This document shows, one piece after another, positions 52,686 to 61,810 of a stretch of DNA of 64,000 bases. Source of the stretch: VAZQ01 sp963827585 (GTDB taxonomy: Bacteria; Pseudomonadota; Alphaproteobacteria; Rhizobiales; Xanthobacteraceae); NCBI GenBank assembly GCA_963827585.1, contig CAWHCK010000051.1, forward strand, positions 1 to 64,000, written 5' to 3'. Position numbers and translations under genes: made by a program. A model generated the notes under the pieces. That model made no database searches and was not told the origin of the DNA. It was given only the letters and a program-made list of their open reading frames with translations. The number at the start of each line of letters is the position of its first letter. The stretch's first letter is position 1.

Positions 52686-53532
52686 ATGCCGACCAGAGAC
52701 ATTCTCTTTCCGATGCTGAGCTATCCGACACGCCCGGAGAACGGCAGTATCGAGAGCGCGGCGAGCGTGGCAGCGGCACTCGGTGCGCACATCTCGGGCT
52801 TGACGTTCGAGCTCGACATCAAGTCGCCGGTCGGGCTCTATGCGCACCCCGTCAACGTCAGCGGCATCATCGCGGCCGAGAGAGCCAAGAGCGCGTCCAA
52901 TGCGCGCGACCTCATCGCAACGTTCGACGGCGCCGCCAAGCGGCAGGGCACAATGCACGAGCACACACTTGAGCATTGCACGCCTGGCGAGCTGGGGCGA
53001 GTTCTGGTGCTTCATGCGAGGCTTCGAGACTTTTGCATCTTTCCCGTCACCGCAAAGGACCCGGAGCAGCGTTCTCTCCTCGAGGCGCTCATCTTCGAGT
53101 CCGGACGGCCGGTGCTGCTATTGCCCGAGGAGACGAGCCGACAGCTGCCCTCCTCCTTTGAGACCGTCGCCGTGGCCTGGGACCACAGCCGCTCCGCGAC
53201 CCGGGCCGTGGCCGACGCGTTGCCCCTGCTGCGGCCGGCAAAGCGCGTTCACGTCGTCACCGTCGTCGACGAGAAGCGTTTGCAGAGGTCCGACTCGGGC
53301 ATCGAGCTGTGCAAGCATCTGGCTCGGCACGGCGTGGAGGTGGCGTTCGACCAGGTTCACGCCAAAGGCCGGGCCATCGGCGATGTGCTCGAGTTCGCAT
53401 GTGGCCGAGCGCAACATCGACTTGCTGGTGATGGGCGCCTACGGCCATTCGAGGCTGCGAGAGTTCATTCTCGGCGGAGCGACCCGCAGCGTGCTGACTC
53501 GCCCCTTCGCTTGGACGCTGCTGTCGCATTAG
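52686..53532 (+). CDS. universal stress protein, one frameshift
   Basis: About 281 residues, tandem-Usp length. Start ATG 52686. The first Usp half opens MPTRDILFPMLSYPTRPENG; the second half ends, after correcting one extra T near 53393-53396, SHVAERNIDLLVMGAYGHSR LREFILGGATRSVL, the ATP-binding G-x2-G-x9-G(S/T) loop. The TAG stop is the first three bases of an intergenic palindromic repeat. Divergent from the exonuclease-CBS gene. Confidence 0.85.
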
Positions 53533-53634
53533 AGCATGATCCGGAAAAGTGGGTACCGGTTTTCCGAAAAGATGATGCTCAAACAAAAAGCTAGAGCGCG
53601 ATTGCGACTGCAACCAAATGCAATCACGCTCTAG
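53530..53634. repeat. dispersed palindromic intergenic repeat, copy B
   Basis: Reverse-orientation relative of 6634-6734: TAGAGCATGATCCGGAAAAG, central GGGTACCGGTTTTCCG, then AAACAAAAAGCTAGAGCGC and GCAATCACGCTCTAG. It overlaps the stop codon of the stress-protein gene. Confidence 0.88.
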
Positions 53635-53761
53635 ATGACCGTCCAGCTTGGTCGAATTTCCTATAGCCCTGCGAACGTGATGGAACTAGCCTTCCGGCTC
53701 GGGCCGAGGCTGGTCGACCATGCTTCACCGCGCGCGGCTCGACGGGTATCCGGTGATCGCC

Positions 53762-54157
53762 ATGAGCAAGCCCCCAAGCGTGCTGATCGTCGACGATGAG
53801 CCCAACATCGTGCTTTCGCTGCAGTTCCTGATGAAGAAGACCGGTTTCGAGGTGCGAACCGCCAAGGACGGTGAGGAGGCCATGGCCGAGATTGCGCGCG
53901 CCACGCCCGACCTCGTGCTGCTCGACGTCATGATGCCGAAGATCGACGGCTTCTCGATTTGCAAGCAGATCAGGGCAAATCCGGAATGGAAGGACATGCG
54001 CATCATCATGCTCACCGCCCGGGGCCGCGACGTCGAGCGCGAGAAGGGCCTGGCGCTGGGCGCCGACGACTACATCACGAAGCCGTTCTCGACCAAGGAC
54101 GCCATTGCTCGGGTCGAGGCCGTGCTGGGACGCCCACGAAAGACGGAAGGACAGTGA
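53762..54157 (+). CDS. single-domain response regulator
   Basis: 131 residues from ATG 53762. CheY-like receiver only: acidic pair D11/D12 in VLIVDDEPN, phospho-acceptor D55 in LVLLDVMMPKIDG, Thr in IIMLTARG and Lys in DDYITKPF. No output domain. Upstream of, and collinear with, the symporter-type histidine kinase, so it is the likely phosphorylation partner. It may act through protein-protein contact or a further relay. Confidence 0.93.
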   Translation: MSKPPSVLIVDDEPNIVLSLQFLMKKTGFEVRTAKDGEEAMAEIARATPDLVLLDVMMPKIDGFSICKQIRANPEWKDMRIIMLTARGRDVEREKGLALGADDYITKPFSTKDAIARVEAVLGRPRKTEGQ

Positions 54158-54268
54158 GGCTCGCTCGAGCAGGCACGTTGCGATACGATCGCCGATCTTC
54201 CGGCCGCTGTGCTGCGTGGGGGCCAAACCCACGCGGCCAGCGTGACTGACGCAACCGCGGGTCGGCCG

Positions 54269-54539
54269 ATGCTGAGACCCAGCCGTACGCGCGAGCTTCT
54301 CATCGCCCTGTTCCTGCTCGGGGCATTGGTTTTTGCGCCCCCGCTTCTGATCATCTTCAACAAGGCAATCCGGATTTTCGGAATACCGGTCCTCTATTTC
54401 TACCTGTTCGCGGCCTGGGGGGCGCTCATCGCGCTCGTGGCGCTTGCGGTCGAGCCGTGCGCAGGCCGACGACGAGACCGGTCCGGAGCTGCCCGGCCGG
54501 GAGCACGGGCAGGTCAGCGGGGGGCCGACCGATGCTTAG
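54269..54539 (+). CDS. small two-helix membrane protein, one frameshift
   Basis: About 89 residues after removing an extra C near 54451-54456. Two helices: ELLIALFLLGALVFAPPLLI and VLYFYLFAAWGALIALVALA. It resembles the small partner proteins encoded in front of sodium:solute symporters (DUF485/DUF4212-type). The corrected tail ends GPTDA with TAG overlapping the ATG of the next gene, whose product carries a symporter module, so the pair is probably coupled. Confidence 0.65.
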
Positions 54540-57308
54540 CGGCCCGGTCATCATTACCGTTGCCCTGCTCTATCTCTGCCTGCTGTTCGCGATCGCATAT
54601 TACGGCGACAAGCGCGCCGACCAGGGGCGCAGCCTGATCGCCAATCCCACCATCTATGCGCTATCGATCGCGGTCTACGCTACGTCTTGGACGTTCTACG
54701 GCTCGGTCGGGAGGGCTGCGTCGACCGGCGTCGACTTCCTGCCGATCTATCTCGGACCGACGCTCACCTTCATCTTGGCCTGGTTCGTGATCCGCAAGAT
54801 CATCCGCATCAGCAAGGTCAACCGCACCACCTCGATCGCCGATTTCATCGCGTCGCGATACGGCAAGAGCTTTCAACTCGGCGGCCTCGTGACCGTCATC
54901 GCGGTGGTGGGCGTCCTGCCCTACATCTCGCTGCAGCTCAAAGCGATATCGACCAGCTTTTCGTTGCTGCTGCAGTATCCCGAGATCGTGATGCCGAGCA
55001 CTTCGGCTAGTACGCTTTTCCTGCAGGACACCGGGCTTTACGTCGCGCTGATCATGGCGCTGTTCGCGATCCTGTTCGGAACGCGCCACATCGATGCCAG
55101 CGAGCAGCATGAAGGCATGGTGGCCGCCATCGCCTTCGAGTCGGTCGTCAAGCTGGTCGCGTTTCTGGCCGTCGGCTTGTTCGTGACGTTCGGTCTTTAT
55201 GGCGGATTCGGCGAGATTTTCGCGCAGGCAGAAGCCTCCGAGCGCGCTGCGCCGACTCTTCACCATCGACGGCGTCGCCGGTTACACCAGTTGGATCAGC
55301 GCTGACGCTGCTTGCCATGGGCGCCATCGTCGTTCTGCCGCGCCAATTCCAGGTGCTGGTGGTGGAGAACGTCGACGAGCGCCACCTCAGGAAGGCGATG
55401 TGGCTGTTCCCGCTCTACCTCCTGCTCATCAACATATTCGTGCTGCCGATCGCATTCTCCGGGCTGCTGCTGTTCCCGGGCGGCGGCGTCGATGCCGACA
55501 CCTTCGTGCTCGCGGTGCCGATGAAGGAACAGCAGCCCATGCTCGCGCTGATGGTCTTCATCGGCGGCCTCTCGGCCGCCACCGGGATGATCATCGTCGA
55601 GACGATTGCATTGGCGACCATGGTCTGCAACGACCTCGTCATGCCGCTGCTTCTGCGCGTCGGCCGCTTGCATCTGTCGGAGCGCAGGGATATCGCAGGC
55701 ATCCTGCTGATGATCCGCCGCGTCACGATCATTCTCGTGGTGTTGCTCGGCTACGCCTATGTTCGCCTGATCGGCGAGTCCTATGCGCTGGTGACGATCG
55801 GGCTCGTCTCCTTCGCGGCGGCGATGCAGTTCGTGCCGGCGATCGTCGGCGGCATCTACTGGAAGGGCGCGACCAAGGCCGGCGCCCTTGCCGGGCTTAC
55901 CGGTGGATTCCTGGTGTGGATCTACACGCTCCTGCTGCCGTCCTTCGCCCGCTCGGATTGGCTCTCCCAAAGCTTCGTCGAAAACGGTCCGCTGGGAATT
56001 GCGCTGCTCAAGCCGTACGCGCTGTTCGGGCTCGAGGGGCTCGACCCGATCTCGCATGCCACGATCTGGACCATGCTCGTGAACGTCGGGCTCCTGGTCG
56101 CGGTTTCGCTGATGACGTCGCAGTCCGTCATCGAGCGCAGCCAGGCCGTGCAATTCGTCGATATCTTCAAGCGGACGGCCGAGGCCGCGCGCGTCTGGCG
56201 GGGTCGCGCCACGATCGGCGATCTTCGGCAGCTGCTCGTCCGCTTCATCGGCGAGGCGCGCGCGAATGCCGCTTTCGCGCGTTTCGAGCGCGAGAGCCAA
56301 CGCGACCTTCATGATCGAGGTCCGGCCGACTCCGACATCGTCTCCTATTCGGAGCGTCAGCTCGCCGGCGCCATCGGCGCCGCCTCCGCCCGCATCATGG
56401 TCGCATCGGTGCTGCGGGAGGAGATGCACGACATCGACCGGGTCCTGCAGATCCTCGACGAGGCCTCGGAGCTGGTGGTGTATTCGCGCCAGCTCGAGCA
56501 GAAATCGCGCGAGCTCGAGGCGGCGACGACCGAGCTTCGAGCCGCCAACGAGCGCCTCAAGGAGCTCGACAAGTTGAAGGACGATTTCGTCGCCACGGTG
56601 AGCCACGAGGTTCGCACCCCGCTGACCTCGATTCGCTCGTTCAGCGAAATCCTGCGCGACAACCCCGATCTCGATGCGGAGCAGCGCCAGGAGTTCGTGA
56701 GCATCATCGTCAAGGAGAGCGAGCGACTGAGCCGGCTCATCAACGACATTCTCGATCTCGCCAAGATGGAGGCGGGCACGTCGGAGTGGCATATGGCGGA
56801 CTTGGCCCCCAGTGCGGTGATCGAGGAGGCGCTCGCCGCCACCGCAGGCCTGTTCGCCAAGGCGCCCCATATCTCGCTCGCGACCAGGATCGCCGCCGAT
56901 CTTCCGCCGATCCGGGCCGATGCGGATCGCCTCACCCAGGTGATCGTGAACTTGATCTCGAACGCCGTGAAATTCTGCGCCCAGACGGACGGCCGGATCG
57001 AGCTCGAAGCCCGGCAGGACGCGGACTTCCTCCGCGTCGACGTCAAGGACAACGGCATCGGCATCGCCAAGACCGACCAGGAGAAGATTTTCGAACGCTT
57101 CCAGCAGGCCGGCAATACCCTGACGGACAAGCCTCAAGGCACCGGGCTTGGCCTGCCGATCTCCAGGCAGATCTTGCAGCGCTTCGGCGGCGACATCTGG
57201 GTCGAAAGCGAGCCGGGCAAGGGAGCGACGTTCTCCTTTCGTGTTCCTCTCTCTCGCTCGGCTGCGCAGGCGGCGGTAGCGGCCGAGCGGGAAGTTGCGC
57301 TAGACTAA
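54532..57308 (+). CDS. symporter-domain histidine kinase, two frameshifts
   Basis: About 925 residues across shifts near 55228-55245 and 55298-55303. N-terminal ~570 residues form a sodium:solute symporter module of ~13 helices (ALSIAVYATSWTFYGSVGRA, ISLQLKAISTSFSLLLQYPE, IVVETIALATMVCNDLVMPL). The kinase part follows: a coiled coil (ELEAATTELRAANERLKELD), H-box FVATVSHEVRTPLTSIRSFS, N-box VIVNLISNAVKF, G1 VKDNGIGI and G2 GTGLGLPIS. Similar in plan to CbrA-type kinases, where the transport module senses or carries the solute. The receiver gene upstream is its likely partner. Confidence 0.88.
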
Positions 57309-57497
57309 TTGCTTACGAACAAAAGCTAAGTCGACGTTCCGGCTGGACGGCGGTATAGACCGCAACTGCGCGCAAGATCGAACACGGCTGGAGTTCGGTC
57401 ATGTCGATCCATGTAGCGCGCATCTTGCGACGAAAGTTTAGGGAAATCTCAGAGAGGCTCTGCGCGCTAGGCGCGCACCCGACCAAGGGGACAGCAC

Positions 57498-59243
57498 ATG
57501 TCTGTACAAGCAACGACGATTGATGGTGCAGCGGTCCGAAGCCGCCCGATGAACCGCGAAGAGAAGCGGGTCATTCTCGCGTCCTCGCTCGGTACCGTTT
57601 TCGAATGGTACGACTTCTACCTCTACGGCTCGCTGGCTGCGATCATCGGCGCGCAGTTCTTCAGCCAGTACCCGGAGGCGACGCGCAACGTCTTCGCGCT
57701 GTTGGCCTTTGCCGCCGGCTTCCTGGTGCGGCCGTTCGGCGCGCTGGTGTTCGGCCGGTTGGGCGATCTCGTCGGCCGCAAATACACCTTCCTCATCACC
57801 ATCCTGATCATGGGTGCGTCGACCTTCCTGGTCGGCCTCCTGCCGAGCTACGACACGATCGGGTTCGTGGCGCCCGTGATGCTCATTGCGCTGCGCATGG
57901 CCCAGGGTCTCGCGCTCGGCGGCGAGTATGGCGGCGCGGCGATCTATGTCGCGGAGCACGCTCCCCCCGGCAGACGCGGTTTTTTCACGAGCTGGATTCA
58001 GACCACCGCGACGCTCGGCCTCCTGCTCTCCCTCGTCGTCATCATGTTCACGCAGATCTACGTGAACGCCAACTTTGACGAGGTGACGACGGCGGCGGGC
58101 GCCAAGATCTCGCCGTTCGCCGCCTGGGGCTGGCGCATTCCGTTCCTGGTCTCGATCGTTCTGCTGGCCATCTCGGTGTGGATCCGGCTGCAGATGCACG
58201 AGAGCCCGGCCTTCCAGAAGATGAAGGAAGAAGGCTCGATGTCGAAGGCGCCGCTGACCGAGGCCTTCGGCCAGTGGAAGAACGCCAAGATCGCGCTGCT
58301 CGCCCTGTTCGGTCTCGTCGCCGGCCAGGCCGTGGTCTGGTACACCGGCCAGTTCTACGCGTTGTTCTTCCTGCAGAACATCTTGAAGGTCGATGCCTTC
58401 ACCTCCAACGTGCTGATCGCGTGGTCGCTGATCCTCGGCACCGGCGGATTCATCGTGTTCGGCGCGCTTTCCGACAAGATCGGCCGCAAGCCGATCATCC
58501 TCGCGGGCTGCCTGATCGCGGCGCTGACCTACTTCCCGCTCTTCAAGCTGATGACCGCCACCGCCAACCCGGCGCTGTATGAGGCCCAGGAGAAAACCAG
58601 CGTCACCATCATTGTCGATCCGGCGGACTGCTCGTTCCAGTTCAACCCGACCGGCACCGTGAAGTTCACGAAACCCTGCGACATCGCCAAGGCGTTGCTG
58701 GCACGCAGCTCCGTGAACGCGACGACCGTCGACGCGCCGGGCGGCACCATCGCCAAAGTCAGGATCGGCGACAAGGAGTACGCCGCAAACGATCCCAACT
58801 TCGCCAAGGACGTCGGCGCGGCGCTGACTGCGGCCGGATATCCCGGCGCCAACAACCCGTCGGTCGTGAAAATTCCAATCGATCCGAAGGCCGGGCTCGC
58901 CAATTTCGCCCAGATGTTCGACATCTTCAGCGCTCAGAAACTGACCCTCATCGCCATTCTCACCATCCTGGTGATCTACGTGACGATGGTGTACGGCCCG
59001 ATCGCCGCGGCGCTGGTCGAATTCTTCCCGACCCGCATCCGCTACTCCGGCCTGTCGCTGCCCTACCACATCGGCAACGGCTGGTTCGGCGGCCTGTTGC
59101 CGGCCACCTCGTTCGCGATGGTGGCGCAGACCGGGGACATCTACTTCGGCCTCTGGTACCCGATCGTCGTGGCGCTCATGACCTTCGTCATCGGCTCCAT
59201 CTTCGTCCCCGAGACCTACAAGCGGGATATCTTCAAGCAGTAG
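57498..59243 (+). CDS. MHS-family MFS transporter with extra loop domain
   Basis: 581 residues, 12 helices. N-terminal signature LASSLGTVFEWYDFYLYGSL and loop GALVFGRLGDLVGRKYTFLI mark the metabolite:H+ symporter family (ProP, ShiA, citrate-type). About 100 residues (365-470) are inserted between the later helices, with two Cys (in PADCSFQFNPTG and TKPCDIAKALLARS) and beta-rich sequence IAKVRIGDKEYAANDPNF, unlike classical ProP. Substrate unknown. Located after the symporter-type kinase, so it may be its target gene (inference). 189-bp promoter region upstream. Confidence 0.87.
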   Translation: MSVQATTIDGAAVRSRPMNREEKRVILASSLGTVFEWYDFYLYGSLAAIIGAQFFSQYPEATRNVFALLAFAAGFLVRPFGALVFGRLGDLVGRKYTFLITILIMGASTFLVGLLPSYDTIGFVAPVMLIALRMAQGLALGGEYGGAAIYVAEHAPPGRRGFFTSWIQTTATLGLLLSLVVIMFTQIYVNANFDEVTTAAGAKISPFAAWGWRIPFLVSIVLLAISVWIRLQMHESPAFQKMKEEGSMSKAPLTEAFGQWKNAKIALLALFGLVAGQAVVWYTGQFYALFFLQNILKVDAFTSNVLIAWSLILGTGGFIVFGALSDKIGRKPIILAGCLIAALTYFPLFKLMTATANPALYEAQEKTSVTIIVDPADCSFQFNPTGTVKFTKPCDIAKALLARSSVNATTVDAPGGTIAKVRIGDKEYAANDPNFAKDVGAALTAAGYPGANNPSVVKIPIDPKAGLANFAQMFDIFSAQKLTLIAILTILVIYVTMVYGPIAAALVEFFPTRIRYSGLSLPYHIGNGWFGGLLPATSFAMVAQTGDIYFGLWYPIVVALMTFVIGSIFVPETYKRDIFKQ

Positions 59244-59275
59244 CGTCGTATATTGGAGCTGCCGAGCAACGGGAC

Positions 59276-59296
59276 CGGAGCGAACCTCGCTCCGGC
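59276..59296 (+). terminator. hairpin after MHS transporter gene
   Basis: Perfect 9-bp stem CCGGAGCGA / TCGCTCCGG with an ACC loop, 33 bp after the stop; no T-tract, so a processing or attenuating hairpin is also possible. Confidence 0.5.
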
Positions 59297-59380
59297 CCCT
59301 GCCGTTTCCCGAAAGCAGTTGATCGCCGCCGCGCATCCGCACGTCAACCGGGTGCCGGCGAGGTTCCCGAGGAGAGCACA

Positions 59381-59473
59381 ATGACCCGATTTCAGCGCGT
59401 CCTGTTGCTGAGCGCCGCCTGCGGAGTCATCGCTCTCGGCATCGCCTATCTGATCATCGTATTGCTTGGTTGA
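59381..59473 (+). CDS. 30-residue single-helix membrane peptide
   Basis: ATG 59381 preceded by GAGGAGAG; stop TGA 59471-59473. Reads MTRFQRVLLLSAACGVIALG then IAYLIIVLLG: a short basic start and one membrane helix. Strong ribosome binding site and position in front of the phosphatase-kinase cluster support translation. Function unknown. Confidence 0.5.
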   Translation: MTRFQRVLLLSAACGVIALGIAYLIIVLLG

Positions 59474-59559
59474 CGCCCGGCATTCTTGCGAGCGACGATC
59501 GGCTGGCGAATGCAGCGGCGGCCCGCGGCCCGTCCGTCCGCCGAGGCTCCGGGATCGTC

Positions 59560-60300
59560 ATGCTGATCGCTCTCCTCGCCGACATCCATGCCAACCGCGA
59601 GGCCTTGACCGCCTGCCTTTCCGACGCCGAGGGCGCGAAGGTCGACCGCTACGTCTTTCTCGGCGACCTCGTGGGCTACGGCGCGGATCCGGACTGGGTC
59701 GTCGATCGCGTCGCCGGCATGGTCGAGGCCGGCGCGGTGGTGGTTCGCGGAAATCACGATGCTGCCGTGGCAGACCCGAGCGAGGGGATGGTGGCGGAGG
59801 CGCAGGAAGCGATCAGCTGGACACGGTCGCGTCTGGACCACCCGCAGAAGGCTTTCCTCGCCAACCTCCCGCTCACCGTGGAGGAGGGCGAACGGCTCTT
59901 CGTCCACGCCAGCGCCTGCGCGCCGGACACGTGGATTTACATCCTCGGCGCGCGCGAGGCCGAGCAGAGCCTCATGGCCACGAACCATCGGCTGACGTTT
60001 TGCGGGCACACCCACTTCCCCGCGCTTTTCCATGCCACCGCGATGACGCCGGCGCAGCGCCATCTTCCCGCGGAGGGAAGGCCGACCCCCCTGCTCGCGC
60101 AACGCCGATGGCTCGCCGTGCTCGGATCGGTCGGACAGCCGCGCGACCGCAACCCGGCCGCCTGCTACGGCCTGTTCGACGACGTGCGCAACAGCTTGAC
60201 CTATGTGCGCGTGCCCTACGACGCCGATCTCGCCGCGCGCAAGATCCGCGCGGCCGGGCTGCCGGAGATTCTGGCGGCTCGCCTGGCGCTGGGGATTTGA
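59560..60300 (+). CDS. calcineurin-like metallophosphatase
   Basis: 246 residues from ATG 59560 (the frame is open upstream to 59470). Metal motifs in order: LLADIHANREAL (D-x-H), FLGDLVGYGADP (GD), VVRGNHDAAV (GNHD), FVHA and FCGHTHFPALF (GHTH). This is the YfcE/PrpE-like class that can act on phosphoproteins or nucleotides. Its stop lies four bases before the start of a Ser/Thr kinase gene, giving a phosphatase-kinase pair in one transcript; protein dephosphorylation is therefore a fair inference. Confidence 0.9.
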   Translation: MLIALLADIHANREALTACLSDAEGAKVDRYVFLGDLVGYGADPDWVVDRVAGMVEAGAVVVRGNHDAAVADPSEGMVAEAQEAISWTRSRLDHPQKAFLANLPLTVEEGERLFVHASACAPDTWIYILGAREAEQSLMATNHRLTFCGHTHFPALFHATAMTPAQRHLPAEGRPTPLLAQRRWLAVLGSVGQPRDRNPAACYGLFDDVRNSLTYVRVPYDADLAARKIRAAGLPEILAARLALGI

Positions 60301-60304
60301 CCGC

Positions 60305-61741
60305 ATGGCCAAGGCGCAGCTGACAGCCGGCATGACGATCGACGGCTTCCAGTTGGAAGAGCGCCTTCATCGCGGCGGCATGGCGGATATCTGGCGTGTG
60401 CGCCGCAACGACGTCGATTTTCCCGTCATCATGAAGGTGCCGTTGCTCGACTTCGAAGGCGACATTTCCTTGCTGGTCGGTTTCGAGGTCGAGCAGATGA
60501 TCATGGCGGAAGTCCGCGGACCGCATGTGCCCCGGTGGGTCGCGAACGGCGATTTCGCCGTACAGCCCTACATCGTCATGGAGTACGTCGAGGGGCCGAC
60601 GCTGCTCAAGCGATATTTCGATCGGGTCGCGCCGGTGAGCGACGTGATGACGGTGGGCATCGCAGTGGCTGCCGCCCTCGCCGATCTGCACCACCAGCAC
60701 GTGCTGCACCTCGACCTCAAACCGGCCAACATTCTTTTTCGCCCGACCGGAGAGGCGGTGCTGATCGACTTTGGCCTGTCGCGTCACGAAGAGCTTCCCG
60801 ATCTCCTGGAGGAGCAGTTCCATCGCCCGACCGGAACGCCCGATTACATGGCGCCGGAGCAGCTCTTCAGGGTTCGCTCGGACAAGCGCAGCGACATCTA
60901 TGCTTTCGGGGCGATCCTCTACCAGCTCACGACAGGTCGCCTTCCGTTCGGCCGGCCGCCGCGCATGCGAAAGGTGCGTCGGCGCGTGTGGCGCGACCCG
61001 ATCCCGCCGCAGGCCCTGCGACCCGAGACCCCGCCCGCGCTGCAGGAGATCATATTGCGGTGTCTCGAGCCCGTGCCTGATGCCCGCTATGGCAGCGCCA
61101 CGGATCTCCTGTTCGATCTGCGTCACCCGGATCTGGTCGAGCTGACCGAGCGCAGCGAGCGCACGCGGCAGAGCGACTGGCGGACGGCACTCCGCCGCCG
61201 GCTGCGTGCGCCGATGATCATCCGCAATATCCTCGCGAGCGCGACCAAGCCGCCGCCACGCCCGCCGATCATACTGACGGCCGTCGATCTGCGGCCCGAG
61301 CTCGAGGAGTTGCGGCAAGCCCTGCTCGAAACCGCCGCATCGGCGCTGGCGAACACGCCGGGCGCGCGGCTTGCTTGCATCAACGTGATGCCGACGTCGC
61401 TGATCGGGGTCGACGACAATGTCGATGCGGCGGGAGAGAACATCCATGTCCAGCGGCTCGCGGAATTGAGAAACTGGGCGCAGCCTCTGCAGCTTCCGCG
61501 CGGCAAGGTCTCGTACCATCTGCTGGAGTCGCGCAACGTCGCCGCCGCTATTCTGGATTTCGCGCGCTCGAACCACGTCCATCACATCGTGATCGGCGCC
61601 CCGACGGTCGGATCATACGCCGGAAGGGTCGTCGCCCAGATCACTGCCGAGGCGCCCTGCGGCGTGACGGTCGTGCGCGCCGCCGGCAATGGCGCTCAGA
61701 CCGGCAAGACCGATCGGCAACCTCCGGACCGGGCGGCGTGA
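60305..61741 (+). CDS. Ser/Thr protein kinase fused to Usp domain
   Basis: 478 residues from ATG 60305. The Hanks-type kinase (1-~280) has the glycine loop HRGGMADIW, Lys44 in VIMKVP, catalytic loop HLDLKPANILF (Asp137; HLD in place of the common HRD), DFG at 155-157 and PDYMAPEQL. A basic linker (~290-330, RRRLRAPMIIRN) precedes a universal-stress-type domain (~335-470) ending HIVIGAPTVGSYAGRVVAQI with an ATP-loop-like GxP..GxxxG pattern. No PASTA or membrane segment, so cytoplasmic. Linked to the metallophosphatase and a cyclic-nucleotide flavoprotein. Confidence 0.9.
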   Translation: MAKAQLTAGMTIDGFQLEERLHRGGMADIWRVRRNDVDFPVIMKVPLLDFEGDISLLVGFEVEQMIMAEVRGPHVPRWVANGDFAVQPYIVMEYVEGPTLLKRYFDRVAPVSDVMTVGIAVAAALADLHHQHVLHLDLKPANILFRPTGEAVLIDFGLSRHEELPDLLEEQFHRPTGTPDYMAPEQLFRVRSDKRSDIYAFGAILYQLTTGRLPFGRPPRMRKVRRRVWRDPIPPQALRPETPPALQEIILRCLEPVPDARYGSATDLLFDLRHPDLVELTERSERTRQSDWRTALRRRLRAPMIIRNILASATKPPPRPPIILTAVDLRPELEELRQALLETAASALANTPGARLACINVMPTSLIGVDDNVDAAGENIHVQRLAELRNWAQPLQLPRGKVSYHLLESRNVAAAILDFARSNHVHHIVIGAPTVGSYAGRVVAQITAEAPCGVTVVRAAGNGAQTGKTDRQPPDRAA

Positions 61742-61810
61742 TTTGAATCGGTGCATGTTCGCTGGCGCCGCGCATTGCGGGATACGGGCTGCGCACCTAG
61801 ATTGGCGGCC

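Noticed and set aside
55296..59381. Long minus-strand frames (613 and 647 codons)
   Set aside because: They are antisense to the histidine kinase and the MHS transporter, which both show family motifs on the plus strand.
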